Below are positions 22,921 to 32,517 of a stretch of DNA of 64,000 bases, in pieces. The translations under genes and the position numbers were made by a program. The notes under the pieces are model-generated. The model was not told the origin of the DNA and made no database searches. It saw only the letters and a list, made by a program, of their open reading frames with translations. Each line of letters starts with the position of its first letter. Within the stretch, counting starts at the first letter, position 1. The stretch comes from Micromonospora_J zhanjiangensis (lineage in GTDB: Bacteria; Actinomycetota; Actinomycetes; Mycobacteriales; Micromonosporaceae): contig NZ_JBHSBN010000019.1 of NCBI RefSeq assembly GCF_042650605.1, positions 62,001 through 126,000 of the forward strand, given 5' to 3'.

Positions 22921-24198
22921 GTGAGCACCGTCGAGAACGACGCCGACGTGATCGTGGTCGGCGCCGGCCCCGGTGGCTCCACCACCGCGTACCACCTGGC
23001 CCGGCACGGGCTGCGGGTGCTGCTGCTGGAGAAGACCGAGTTCCCGCGGGAGAAGGTCTGCGGCGACGGGCTCACCCCGCGGGCCGTCAAGCAGCTGATC
23101 AAGCTCGGCATCGACACCTCGCCCGAGGCCGGTTGGCTGCGCAACAAGGGCCTGCGGGTGATCGGCGGCGGGGTACGCCTCGAACTGGACTGGCCCGACC
23201 TGGCCAGCTTCCCCAACTACGGCCTGGTCCGGACCCGGCTCGACTTCGACGACATGCTCGCCAAGCAGGCGGTGACGGCCGGCGCGGTGCTGCGTACCGG
23301 GGTGAACGTCACCGGTCCGGTGCTGGACGACGCCGGCCGGTCGATCGGCGTACGGGCCCAGGTCGGTCCCGGCAAGGAGCCGGCGGCGTTCCACGCGCCG
23401 CTGGTGATCGCGGCCGACGGGGTGTCCGGCCGGTTCCCGCTCGCCATGGGGCTGACCAAGCGGGAGGACCGCCCGATCGGGGTCGCGGTCCGCCGCTACT
23501 ACCACTCGCCGGCCAAGCACGACGACGACTACCTGGAGTCCTGGCTCGAACTGCGCAGCAAGGAGAGCGGCGACAACCTGCTGCCCGGCTACGGCTGGAT
23601 CTTCGGCATGGGCGACGGCCGGGTCAACGTCGGCCTCGGCGTGCTCAACTCGTCGTCCGCGTTCGGCAAGACCAACTACCGGCGGCTGCTGACCGACTGG
23701 CTGGCCAACACCCCGCCGGAGTGGGGGATGACCGACGAGGCCAACGCCGACGGTCCGATCCTCGGCGCGGCGCTGCCGATGGGCTTCAACCGGGTCCCGC
23801 ACTACACCAAGGGCGTCCTGCTGGTCGGCGACTCGGGCGGCATGGTCAACCCGTTCAACGGGGAGGGCATCGCCTACGCCATGGAGTCCGGCGAGCTGGC
23901 CGCCGAGGTCGCGGTGCAGGCGCTGGCCCGACCGGCCGGTGCCGACCGGGAGCGGGCGCTGGCCCACTACCCGACCGAGCTGAAGGCCCGCTACGGCGGC
24001 TACTACCGGCTCGGCGGGATCTTCGTGAAGCTGATCGGCCGGCCGGAGATCATGCGGATCGCGACCCGGCACGGCATGCCGCACCCGACGTTGATGCGAT
24101 TCGTGCTCAAGCTGCTGGCCAACCTGACCGATCCGCGCGGCGGGGACGCGATGGACCGGGTGATCAACGCAATGACCAAGGTCGCGCCGGCCGTGTGA
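22921..24198 (+). CDS. Geranylgeranyl-reductase-family FAD enzyme, probable menaquinone side-chain reductase (MenJ-like)
   Basis: A 425-aa flavoprotein. VIVVGAGPGGSTTAYHLA is the Rossmann FAD motif; KVCGDGLTPRAVKQL and GVLLVGDSGGMVNPFNGEGI are conserved in geranylgeranyl/digeranylgeranyl reductases. In mycobacteria MenJ saturates one isoprene unit of menaquinone; the same job is inferred here from sequence type and from neighbours (menG before, nuo and a polyprenyl synthase after). The GTG at 22921 is chosen because GGAGGGAGG lies just upstream and the longer frame would begin within the Rex site. Gap to nuoA is 126 bp, so a joint transcript is possible. Confidence 0.85.
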   Translation: MSTVENDADVIVVGAGPGGSTTAYHLARHGLRVLLLEKTEFPREKVCGDGLTPRAVKQLIKLGIDTSPEAGWLRNKGLRVIGGGVRLELDWPDLASFPNYGLVRTRLDFDDMLAKQAVTAGAVLRTGVNVTGPVLDDAGRSIGVRAQVGPGKEPAAFHAPLVIAADGVSGRFPLAMGLTKREDRPIGVAVRRYYHSPAKHDDDYLESWLELRSKESGDNLLPGYGWIFGMGDGRVNVGLGVLNSSSAFGKTNYRRLLTDWLANTPPEWGMTDEANADGPILGAALPMGFNRVPHYTKGVLLVGDSGGMVNPFNGEGIAYAMESGELAAEVAVQALARPAGADRERALAHYPTELKARYGGYYRLGGIFVKLIGRPEIMRIATRHGMPHPTLMRFVLKLLANLTDPRGGDAMDRVINAMTKVAPAV

Positions 24199-24324
24199 CG
24201 GCGGCCACCCCAGCGGGCGGACGTCGAACGAGAACGGCACCCCGGGCGGAGCGGCCCGGAGAGCTGTTAATAGTGTGAATTTTTGTTGTCCGCCGAGGGC
24301 AGGGAAGGACGAGCAGGAGAAACC

Positions 24325-24690
24325 ATGTCGCTCTCGCCTTACGTACCCATCATTGGGCTGTTCGCGATCGCCGCGGCCTTCGCCCTGTTCTCCGTCGCGT
24401 CCGCGCGCATCGCCGGACCACGGCGTTACAACAAGGCAAAGCTCGACGCGTACGAGTGTGGCATCGAGCCCAGCCCGGAACCGGTCGGTGGCGGCCGGAT
24501 CCCGATCAAGTTCTACCTGACGGCGATGCTCTTCATCGTCTTCGACATCGAGATCATCTTCCTGTTCCCGTGGGCGGTCTCGTTCGACCTGCTGGGCGCC
24601 TTCGGCTTCGTCGAGATGGTGCTGTTCATCGCCGCGGTCTTCGTCGCGTACGCCTACGTGTGGCGGCGCGGCGGCCTGGACTGGGACTGA
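24325..24690 (+). CDS. nuoA: NADH-quinone oxidoreductase subunit A
   Basis: A 121-aa membrane protein with three membrane segments. Family motifs are KLDAYECGIEP and FYLTAMLFIVFDIEIIFLFP. First gene of the 14-gene complex I operon. The 126-bp gap before it has an A/T-rich part (GTTAATAGTGTGAATTTTTG) with a single TGTGAA half-site but not a full Rex palindrome. ATG preceded by GCAGGAGAAACC. Confidence 0.96.
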   Translation: MSLSPYVPIIGLFAIAAAFALFSVASARIAGPRRYNKAKLDAYECGIEPSPEPVGGGRIPIKFYLTAMLFIVFDIEIIFLFPWAVSFDLLGAFGFVEMVLFIAAVFVAYAYVWRRGGLDWD

Positions 24691-24704
24691 GGGAGGAGTC
24701 CGGA

Positions 24705-25379
24705 ATGGGTATCGAGGAGAAACTTCCGGCCGGTGTCCTGCTCACCTCGGTCGAGAAGCTGGTCAACTGGTCGCGCAAGTCGTCGGTGTGGGGGGCCACC
24801 TTCGGACTGGCCTGCTGCGCCATCGAGATGATGGCCGCCGGTGGCCCGCACTACGACATGGGCCGGTGGGGCATGGAGGTCTTCCGGGCCTCGCCCCGGC
24901 AGGCCGACCTGATGATCGTCGCCGGCCGGGTCAGCCAGAAGATGGCCCCGGTGCTGCGCCAGATCTACGACCAGATGGCCGAGCCGCGCTGGGTGCTCTC
25001 GATGGGCGTCTGCGCCAGCAGCGGCGGCATGTTCAACAACTACGCGATCGTCCAGGGCGTGGACCACGTGGTGCCGGTCGACATGTACCTGCCCGGCTGC
25101 CCGCCCCGGCCGGAGATGCTGATCGACGCGATCCTGAAGCTGCGCGAGAAGATCATGCACGAGCCGCTGGGCGCCAACGGCCGCAAGATGCTGGCCGCCC
25201 GGGTCGAGCGCGGCGACGTCCCGGTCGTCCCGTACGGTTCGATGCCCTCGTCGTACCGGTCGGACAAGGCCCGCCGGGCCGAGTGGACCCGGGCGGTGGC
25301 CGAGGGCCGCGAGGAACAGTTGCGGATCGAGAACTGGATGAAGGCCCAGAACCACGTGGGTGGGGGTGTTTCCTCATGA
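24705..25379 (+). CDS. nuoB: NADH-quinone oxidoreductase subunit B
   Basis: A 224-aa peripheral-arm subunit carrying cluster N2, the last Fe-S centre before the quinone. Ligands appear in GLACCAIEMMA (adjacent Cys pair), MGVCASSGG and LPGCPPRPE. GGAGGAG precedes the ATG 14 bases after nuoA. The tail beyond about residue 185 is longer than in E. coli and charged. Confidence 0.96.
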   Translation: MGIEEKLPAGVLLTSVEKLVNWSRKSSVWGATFGLACCAIEMMAAGGPHYDMGRWGMEVFRASPRQADLMIVAGRVSQKMAPVLRQIYDQMAEPRWVLSMGVCASSGGMFNNYAIVQGVDHVVPVDMYLPGCPPRPEMLIDAILKLREKIMHEPLGANGRKMLAARVERGDVPVVPYGSMPSSYRSDKARRAEWTRAVAEGREEQLRIENWMKAQNHVGGGVSS

Positions 25380-26110
25380 CGGCGCCGAGTGAGAAGCCCG
25401 GTGGCGGCGTGCCGGCGGTGGCCCCGCCGGTCGGTGCGAACACCGGTGCGCCGGCCGAGTTCCCGCCGGCCAGCAAGGCCGGCCGGGGCATGTTCGGCGT
25501 GCACGGCTCCGGCGACACCTCCGGCTTCGGCGGGCTGGCCCGGCACCGGGTCGGCGTGGAGGACACCCCCCGGCCGTACGGCGGGTACTTCGACGAGGTC
25601 CGCGACGCGCTGGAGGAGGCGTACCCGGCCTTCGCCGACGCCATCGAGAAGGTGGTCGTCGACCGGGACGAACTGACCCTGCACGTGCAGCCGGAGCGGA
25701 TCGCCGAGGTCTGCCAGGTGATGCGGGACGACCAGTCGCTCCGCTTCGAGCTGTGCAGCTCGGTGTCCGGGGTGGACTACCTGGGCGCCGACGAGCGGCG
25801 GCTGCACGTCACCTACCACCTGACCTCGATGACCTACCGCCGGCGAGTCCGGCTGGAGGTCGCCGTACCGGCCGAGGACCCGCGGGTGCCGAGCGTGACG
25901 GCGGTCTACCCGACCGCCGACTGGCAGGAGCGGGAGACCTACGACATGTTCGGGGTCGTCTTCGAGGGCCACCCCAACCTGACCCGGATCCTGATGCCGG
26001 ACGACTGGGAGGGCCACCCGCAGCGCAAGGACTACCCGCTGGGTGGCGTGCCGGTGGAGTACAAGGGCGCCACCATCCCGCCACCCGACGAGCGGAGGAG
26101 CTACCAATGA
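25376..26110 (+). CDS. nuoC: NADH-quinone oxidoreductase subunit C
   Basis: A 244-aa protein; ATG overlaps the nuoB stop (ATGA). The first 70 residues are a Pro/Gly/Ala-rich extension (GGGVPAVAPPVG, then MFGVHGSGDTSGFGG), followed by the 30-kDa-subunit domain with YPTADWQERETYDMFGVVF and HPNLTRILMPDDWEGHPQRK. Separate from nuoD, as usual in actinobacteria (in E. coli they are fused). Confidence 0.96.
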   Translation: MTAPSEKPGGGVPAVAPPVGANTGAPAEFPPASKAGRGMFGVHGSGDTSGFGGLARHRVGVEDTPRPYGGYFDEVRDALEEAYPAFADAIEKVVVDRDELTLHVQPERIAEVCQVMRDDQSLRFELCSSVSGVDYLGADERRLHVTYHLTSMTYRRRVRLEVAVPAEDPRVPSVTAVYPTADWQERETYDMFGVVFEGHPNLTRILMPDDWEGHPQRKDYPLGGVPVEYKGATIPPPDERRSYQ

Positions 26111-27435
26111 CCACCACTCCCGGCTACGCGACCGAGCGCGAGACCGAGGAAGGCCGCGTCTTCACGGTCACCGGCGGCGACTGGGACACCGTCGTCGGCG
26201 CCACCGACCCGATCAACGACGAGCGGATCATCGTCAACATGGGTCCGCAGCACCCGTCCACGCACGGCGTGCTGCGGCTGGTCCTGGAGCTCGAGGGCGA
26301 GACGGTCCGCGAGGTCCGGTCGGTGATCGGTTACCTGCACACCGGCATCGAGAAGAACCTCGAATACCGCAACTGGGTGCAGGGCTCCACCTTCGTGACC
26401 CGGATGGACTACCTCGCCCCGATCTTCAACGAGACGGCGTACTCCCTCGCGGTGGAGAAGCTGCTCGGCATCACCGACGAGATCACCGAGCGGGCCAACA
26501 CCATCCGGGTGCTGATGATGGAGCTCAACCGGATTGCCTCGCACCTGGTCTGGCTGGCCACCACCGGCATGGAACTCGGCGCCATCTCGATCATGCTGTA
26601 CGGCTTCCGCGAGCGCGAGTACATCCTGGACATCTTCGAGATGATCACCGGGCTGCGGATGAACATGGCGTACGTCCGGCCGGGCGGCGTCGCGCAGGAC
26701 GTACCGGACGAGGCGATCGTCAAGATCCGCGAGTTCCTGAAGATGATGCCGAAGAAGCTCAAGGAGTACGAGGACCTGCTCTCCGGCCAGCCCATCTGGG
26801 TCGAGCGGACCAAGAACGTCGCGGTGCTGGACGTCACCGGCTGCGTGGCGCTGGGCGTGACCGGCCCGGTGCTGCGCTCCGCCGGCCTCGCCTGGGACCT
26901 GCGCAAGACCATGCCGTACTGCGGCTACGAGACGTACGAGTTCGACGTGCCGACCTCGAACGACGGTGACGTCTGGGGCCGGTACCAGGTCCGGCTGGCC
27001 GAGATGCGCGAGTCGCTGAAGCTCGTCGAGCAGGCGGTGGACCGGCTCCGGCCGGGTCCGGTCATGGTCGCCAACAAGAAGATCGCCTGGCCCGCGCAGC
27101 TCGCCATCGGGGTGGACGGCATGGGCAACTCGCTGGAACACGTCGCCAAGATCATGGGTCAGTCGATGGAGTCGCTGATCCACCACTTCAAGCTGGTCAC
27201 CGAGGGCTTCCGGGTCCCGCCGGGCCAGGTCTACGTGGCGATCGAGGGCCCCCGGGGCGAGCTGGGCGCGCACGCCGTCTCGGACGGTGGCACCCGGCCC
27301 TACCGGGTGCACTACCGGGAACCCAGCTTCGTCAACCTCCAGGCCCTGCCCGCGATTTCCGAGGGCGGCCTGATCGCCGACGTGATCGCCGGTGGCGCCT
27401 CGCTGGACCCGGTGATGGGTGGGTGCGACCGATGA
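26107..27435 (+). CDS. nuoD: NADH-quinone oxidoreductase subunit D
   Basis: A 442-aa protein; ATGA overlap with nuoC. Shows NMGPQHPSTHGVLRLVLELEGE, the His loop at the quinone site, and EKNLEYRNWVQGSTFVTRMDYLAP. Together with NuoB it forms the quinone-binding pocket at the junction of the two arms. Confidence 0.97.
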   Translation: MTTTPGYATERETEEGRVFTVTGGDWDTVVGATDPINDERIIVNMGPQHPSTHGVLRLVLELEGETVREVRSVIGYLHTGIEKNLEYRNWVQGSTFVTRMDYLAPIFNETAYSLAVEKLLGITDEITERANTIRVLMMELNRIASHLVWLATTGMELGAISIMLYGFREREYILDIFEMITGLRMNMAYVRPGGVAQDVPDEAIVKIREFLKMMPKKLKEYEDLLSGQPIWVERTKNVAVLDVTGCVALGVTGPVLRSAGLAWDLRKTMPYCGYETYEFDVPTSNDGDVWGRYQVRLAEMRESLKLVEQAVDRLRPGPVMVANKKIAWPAQLAIGVDGMGNSLEHVAKIMGQSMESLIHHFKLVTEGFRVPPGQVYVAIEGPRGELGAHAVSDGGTRPYRVHYREPSFVNLQALPAISEGGLIADVIAGGASLDPVMGGCDR

Positions 27436-28673
27436 CCACGCAGTCCCCAGCGGCCCCGGCGCCGCGCGCAGGCGCCGTCGCGAACGAAGGATCCGCCGTG
27501 CCGTTCACCGCAGAGACCTACGACCGGGCCCGGGAGATCATTGCCCGCTACCCGGCCGACCGGTCCCGCTCGGCCCTGCTGCCGCTGCTGCACCTGGTGC
27601 AGTCGGTCCAGGGCTACGTCTCGCCGGCCGGCGTGGAGTTCTGCGCCGAGGTGCTGGGCATCAACAAGGCCCAGGTGGGCGCGGTCGCCACCTTCTACAC
27701 CATGTACAAGCGTCGGCCCACCGGCGACTGGCTGGTCAGCGTCTGCACCAACACGATGTGCAACGTCCTCGGCGGGCAGCAGGTCTACGACACGCTGGCC
27801 GAGCACCTGGGCGTCGGGCACGACGAGACCACCGCCGACGGCAGCATCACCCTGGAGCACGCCGAGTGCCTGGCGGCCTGCGACTACGGCCCGGTGATGA
27901 CGGTCAACTACGACTTCTTCGACGGCGTCGACCCGGACACCGCCGTACACGTGGTGGACGAGCTGCGCGCCGGCGGCCGGCCGATGCCCACCCGGGGCGC
28001 CCGGCTGTGCACGCTGAAGGAGATGTCGGTGCAGCTCGCCGGCTTCGCCGACCCGCGGCCCGAGGCGGTGGCCGACGGCCCGGCCGGCGCGCCGACGCTG
28101 CGCGGCCTGCGGCTGGCGCAGGAGCACGGCATCGCGGTGGCCGGCTTCGACCCGAACACGCCGATCCGCAGCAAGGAGGCCGCCGACAAGCAGGCGGTCG
28201 CGGCCAAGCGTGCGGACGGGGCGAAACCGGCCGACAAGCCCGCCACCGCCAAGCCGGCCGACCGGCCCACCGCCGGGCAGCCGGGGTCGGCCACCCCGGC
28301 GCAGCCGGAGAAGACCGGCAGCACCGCTCCGGACGTGAAGGCGCCGGACGTCAAGTCGCCCCAGATCCGTACGGCCGAGACCCGCTCGCCGGACGCGAAG
28401 ACCGCGGTGCCGGACGCGCCCGGTCTGGGTGGCCCGGTCGACGGTGCCCCGCCGGTGCCGGCCGACGCCCGCGCCGCCGAGGCGGCCGGGTCGGCGCAGA
28501 ACCGGCCGGCCGCCGACGCGAAGCCGGCCGGCGAGGGAACCACCGCCCAGCAGCGCAACCTCGACGACGCGGCGGCCGGCACGGCCGGTGAGCGCGAGTC
28601 GGCCCGCGACGCCGCGACCTCGACCGACGGCCGCGAGGCCACCGGCGAGGGCGAGAAGGAGGCAGGGAAGTGA
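27432..28673 (+). CDS. nuoE: NADH-quinone oxidoreductase subunit E with long low-complexity tail
   Basis: A 413-aa protein overlapping nuoD (ATGA). The thioredoxin-like core has the N1a 2Fe-2S ligands C105-x4-C110 and C146-x3-C150. Beyond about residue 250 follows an Ala/Pro/Lys/Asp-rich tail of some 160 residues with loose repeats such as AKPADRPTAG and KAPDVKSPQ, containing no domain. The family is commonly 160-300 aa, so the tail is unusual. The next gene overlaps its end. Confidence 0.95.
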   Translation: MTTQSPAAPAPRAGAVANEGSAVPFTAETYDRAREIIARYPADRSRSALLPLLHLVQSVQGYVSPAGVEFCAEVLGINKAQVGAVATFYTMYKRRPTGDWLVSVCTNTMCNVLGGQQVYDTLAEHLGVGHDETTADGSITLEHAECLAACDYGPVMTVNYDFFDGVDPDTAVHVVDELRAGGRPMPTRGARLCTLKEMSVQLAGFADPRPEAVADGPAGAPTLRGLRLAQEHGIAVAGFDPNTPIRSKEAADKQAVAAKRADGAKPADKPATAKPADRPTAGQPGSATPAQPEKTGSTAPDVKAPDVKSPQIRTAETRSPDAKTAVPDAPGLGGPVDGAPPVPADARAAEAAGSAQNRPAADAKPAGEGTTAQQRNLDDAAAGTAGERESARDAATSTDGREATGEGEKEAGK

Positions 28674-29995
28674 CCGAGCACAGCGCCCCACGTCGGGAGA
28701 CGCTGGAGAAGCTCACGCCGGTGCTGACCAAGCGCTGGCTGTCGCCCGAGGCGTGGCGGCTGGACGTCTACCAGCAGCTCGACGGGTACGCCGCGCTGCG
28801 CAAGGCGATCGGCTCCCACCCGGACGACCTGATCCAGCTCATCAAGGACTCCGGCCTGCGCGGCCGGGGCGGCGCGGGCTTCCCGACCGGGCTCAAGTGG
28901 GGCTTCATCCCGCAGGGCGACGGCAAGCCGCACTACCTCGTGGTCAACGCCGACGAGGGCGAGCCGGGCACCTGCAAGGACCTGCCGCTGATGACGCACG
29001 ACCCGCACTCGCTGATCGAGGGCGTGATCATCGCGTCGTACGCGATCCGGGCCAACCGCGCCTACATCTACATCCGGGGCGAGGCGGTGCACGCGGCCCG
29101 GCGACTGCGCAACGCGGTCGCCGAGGCGTACGCGGCCGGCTACCTCGGCACCGACATCCTCGGTTCGGGCTTCGACCTGGACGTGGTGGTGCACAGCGGG
29201 GCCGGCGCGTACATCTGCGGCGAGGAGACGGCGCTGCTGGACTCGCTGGAGGGCTTCCGCGGTCAGCCCCGGCTGCGCCCGCCGTTCCCGGCCACCCATG
29301 GCCTGTACGCCTGCCCGACGGTGGTCAACAACGTCGGCACCATCGCCAGCGTGCCGTACATCGTGCTGGGCGGGGCCGACTGGTGGAAGACCATGGGCAC
29401 CGAGAAGTCGTCCGGTCCGATGATCTACTCGCTCTCCGGCCGGATCGCCAACCCCGGCCAGTACGAGTGCTCGATGGGTATCACGCTGCGCGAGCTGATC
29501 GAGCTGGCCGGCGGGATGCTGCCCGGGCACAACCTGAAGTTCTGGACGCCGGGCGGCTCGTCCACCCCGCTGCTGGCCGCCGAGCACCTGGACGTGCCGC
29601 TGGACTTCGAGGGGGTGGCGGCGGCCGGGTCGATCCTCGGCACCACGGCCACCCAGATCTTCTCCGACCAGGACTGCCCGGTCTACGCGACCTACCGGTG
29701 GCTGGAGTTCTACCACCACGAGTCGTGCGGCAAGTGCACTCCCTGCCGGGAGGGCAACTACTGGATGGTCCGGGTCTACCGGCGGATCCTGTCCGGTCAG
29801 GGCACCCAGGAGGACCTGGACACCCTGCTGGACACCTGTGACAACATTCTCGGCCGGTCGTTCTGCGGTCTCGGCGACGGCGCGACCAGCCCGGTGACGT
29901 CCTCGCTGAAGTACTTCAAGCAGGACTATCTCGACTACATCGAGGGCCGCACAGCTCCCAGGCTGTCGGAGAAGACCCTGGTGGGGGCGCACTGA
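28670..29995 (+). CDS. nuoF: NADH-quinone oxidoreductase subunit F
   Basis: A 441-aa protein that binds NADH and FMN and holds cluster N3. Motifs: LRGRGGAGFPTGLKW (FMN), NADEGEPGTCKD (NADH), ESCGKCTPCREG and a later Cys in RSFCGLGDGA (4Fe-4S). The GTG start overlaps the nuoE stop (GTGA). Confidence 0.97.
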   Translation: MTEHSAPRRETLEKLTPVLTKRWLSPEAWRLDVYQQLDGYAALRKAIGSHPDDLIQLIKDSGLRGRGGAGFPTGLKWGFIPQGDGKPHYLVVNADEGEPGTCKDLPLMTHDPHSLIEGVIIASYAIRANRAYIYIRGEAVHAARRLRNAVAEAYAAGYLGTDILGSGFDLDVVVHSGAGAYICGEETALLDSLEGFRGQPRLRPPFPATHGLYACPTVVNNVGTIASVPYIVLGGADWWKTMGTEKSSGPMIYSLSGRIANPGQYECSMGITLRELIELAGGMLPGHNLKFWTPGGSSTPLLAAEHLDVPLDFEGVAAAGSILGTTATQIFSDQDCPVYATYRWLEFYHHESCGKCTPCREGNYWMVRVYRRILSGQGTQEDLDTLLDTCDNILGRSFCGLGDGATSPVTSSLKYFKQDYLDYIEGRTAPRLSEKTLVGAH

Positions 29996-32517
29996 TGACC
30001 GACGTTGCCAAGCAGACCGACACCGTCACGCTGACCATCGACGGGATCGAGGTCACCGCGCCCAAGGGGGCGCTGCTGATCCGGGTCGCCGAGCAGATGG
30101 GCATCGCGATCCCCCGGTTCTGCGACCACCCGCTGCTCGCGCCGGCCGGTGCCTGCCGGCAGTGCCTGGTCGAGGTGGAGGGCCAGCGCAAGCCGGTGGC
30201 CTCCTGCACCCAGACCATCGCCGACGGGATGGTGGTCAAGACCCAGCTCAGCTCCCCGGTCGCCAAGAAGGCGCAGGAGGGCATCATGGAGCTGCTCCTG
30301 GTCAACCACCCGCTCGACTGCCCGATGTGTGACAAGGGTGGCGAGTGCCCGCTGCAGAACCAGGCGATGTCCACCGGCCGGACCGACTCCCGGTTCCACG
30401 AGCACAAGCGGGAGTACGCCAAGCCGCTCAACATCTCCAGCCAGGTGCTGCTCGACCGGGAACGCTGCGTGCTGTGCCAGCGCTGCACCCGGTTCTCCGA
30501 GGAGATCGCCGGCGACAAGTTCATCGACCTGATGGGCCGGTCGTCCGCCGAGGAGATCAACATCTACCGGGACGAGACGTACGGTGGCCAGCCCGGCGAC
30601 GGCCGGTCCGGCGGGGAGCCGGACGCGGACACCGGCGACGTGCCGTTCAACTCGTACTTCTCCGGCAACACCGTGCAGATCTGCCCGGTCGGCGCGTTGA
30701 CCGGTGCCCAGTACCGGTTCCGGGCCCGGCCGTTCGACCTGGTCTCCACCCCGAGCGTCTGCGAGCACTGCTCGGCCGGCTGCGCCCAGCGCACCGACCA
30801 CCGGCGGGGCAAGGTGACGCGGCGGCTGGCCGGCGACGACCCGGCGGTCAACGAGGAGTGGAACTGCGACAAGGGCCGGTGGGGCTTCCGCTACGCCACC
30901 GCCACCGACCGGCTGGTCAATCCGCTGGTCCGGGACGCGAAGACCGGTGAGCTGCGGGAGGCGTCCTGGAGCGAGGCGCTCGCCGTCGCCGCCGACGGGC
31001 TGCGGGCCGCGCGGGACGGCGCGCACGGCGTGGGCGTCCTGACCGGCGGCCGGCTGACCGTCGAGGACGCCTACGCGTACGCCAAGTTCGCCCGGATCGC
31101 CCTGCACACCAACGACATCGACTTCCGGGCCCGGCCGGTCTCCGCCGAGGAGGCCGAGTTCCTGGCCGCCGAGGTGGCCGGACGGACCGGGGTGACCTAC
31201 GCCGACATCGAGTCCGCGCCGGCCGTGGTGATCGCCGGGCTGGAGCCGGAGGAGGAGTGCCCGATCCTCTTCCTGCGGCTGCGCAAGGCGTACCAGAAGA
31301 AGGGCCTGCGGGTCCTGACGCTGGCGCCGTTCGCCAGCCGGGGGATCACCAAGCTCGGCGGGAAGATCGCCCGGGTGACGCCGGGCCAGGAGGCGGAGGT
31401 GCTCGCCGAGCACCCCACCGTCGCCGAGGCGCTGGCCGAGCCGGGCGCGATCCTGCTGGTCGGCGAGCGGCTGGCCACCGTACCGGGTGGACTGTCGGCG
31501 GCGGCGGCGCTGGCCGGGCGTACCGGGGCGAAGCTGGCCTGGGTGCCGCGGCGCGCCGGTGACCGCGGCGCGGTCGACGCGGGTTGCCTGCCGAACCTGC
31601 TGCCCGGCGGCCGGGCCGTGGTCGACCCGGCGGCGCGCGCCGAGCTCGGCGGCGCCTGGGACGTGCCCGCCGGGGTCATCCCCAGCGCGGCCGGTCGGGA
31701 CACCGACGGGATCATCGCCGCGGCCGCGGCCGGGCGGATCGGCGCGCTGGTCGTCGCCGGGGTGGACCCGGCCGACCTGACCGACCCGCGACTGGCCGAG
31801 GAGGCCCTGGACCGGGTGCCCTTCCTGGTCAGCCTGGAGCTGCGGGGCAGCTCGGTCACCCGGCGGGCCGACGTGGTCCTGCCGGCCGCCCCGGTGGCCG
31901 AGAAGGCCGGCAGCTTCCTGGACTGGGAGGGCCGGCTGCGCACCTTCGAGGCGGTGCTCAACACCCCGGCGATGAACGACGGCCGGGTGCTGGACGCGAT
32001 CGCCGCGCAGCTCGACGTGGAGCTGGGCACCGGCGACGTCAACACCGTCCGCCGCGAGCTGGGCGGCCTGCCGGCCAGCCGGGCCGACCGGCCGTCCGCG
32101 CCCGCGGTCGACCCGGTCGAACCGGCCCGGCCCGGTCCGGGCGAGGCGGTGCTGGTCACCTGGCACCAGCTGATCGACCTGGGCACCCTGACCGAGGGCG
32201 ACGAGTACCTCGGCGGCACGGCCCGACCGCCGGTGGTCCGGCTGGCGCCGGCCACCGCGGACGCGCTCGGCGTGGCCGACGGCGACCCGGTCACGGTCGG
32301 CACCGACCGGGGTGCGATCACCCTGCCGGCCCTGCGGACCGAGATGCCCGAGGATCTGGTCTGGCTGCCGACCAACTCGCCCGGCGCGACCGTACGGCGC
32401 ACGCTGGGCGTCACCTCCGGCGCGGTGGTCCGGATCTCCGCCGGAAAGACCACGCCGGTCGACGCCGAGACCGCGGACCGACCCGGCCCGCTGCTCAACG
32501 CTGGGGGGGCCCGGTGA
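29995..32517 (+). CDS. nuoG: NADH-quinone oxidoreductase subunit G
   Basis: An 840-aa protein joined to nuoF as TGATG. The N-terminal part holds the 2Fe-2S ligands (RFCDHPLLAPAGACRQC), then HPLDCPMCDKGGECPLQ and CVLCQRCTRFSEE for the 4Fe-4S clusters, and ICPVGALT. CEHCSAGC plus NCDKGRWG supply a further four-Cys set, as for cluster N7. The rest is a degenerate molybdopterin-oxidoreductase domain and a C-terminal molydopterin-dinucleotide-type barrel. Confidence 0.96.
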   Translation: MTDVAKQTDTVTLTIDGIEVTAPKGALLIRVAEQMGIAIPRFCDHPLLAPAGACRQCLVEVEGQRKPVASCTQTIADGMVVKTQLSSPVAKKAQEGIMELLLVNHPLDCPMCDKGGECPLQNQAMSTGRTDSRFHEHKREYAKPLNISSQVLLDRERCVLCQRCTRFSEEIAGDKFIDLMGRSSAEEINIYRDETYGGQPGDGRSGGEPDADTGDVPFNSYFSGNTVQICPVGALTGAQYRFRARPFDLVSTPSVCEHCSAGCAQRTDHRRGKVTRRLAGDDPAVNEEWNCDKGRWGFRYATATDRLVNPLVRDAKTGELREASWSEALAVAADGLRAARDGAHGVGVLTGGRLTVEDAYAYAKFARIALHTNDIDFRARPVSAEEAEFLAAEVAGRTGVTYADIESAPAVVIAGLEPEEECPILFLRLRKAYQKKGLRVLTLAPFASRGITKLGGKIARVTPGQEAEVLAEHPTVAEALAEPGAILLVGERLATVPGGLSAAAALAGRTGAKLAWVPRRAGDRGAVDAGCLPNLLPGGRAVVDPAARAELGGAWDVPAGVIPSAAGRDTDGIIAAAAAGRIGALVVAGVDPADLTDPRLAEEALDRVPFLVSLELRGSSVTRRADVVLPAAPVAEKAGSFLDWEGRLRTFEAVLNTPAMNDGRVLDAIAAQLDVELGTGDVNTVRRELGGLPASRADRPSAPAVDPVEPARPGPGEAVLVTWHQLIDLGTLTEGDEYLGGTARPPVVRLAPATADALGVADGDPVTVGTDRGAITLPALRTEMPEDLVWLPTNSPGATVRRTLGVTSGAVVRISAGKTTPVDAETADRPGPLLNAGGAR

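Noticed and set aside
24270..24292. Second Rex site directly before nuoA
   Set aside because: Only a TGTGAA half-site followed by T-rich DNA; the matching TTCACA half is missing.
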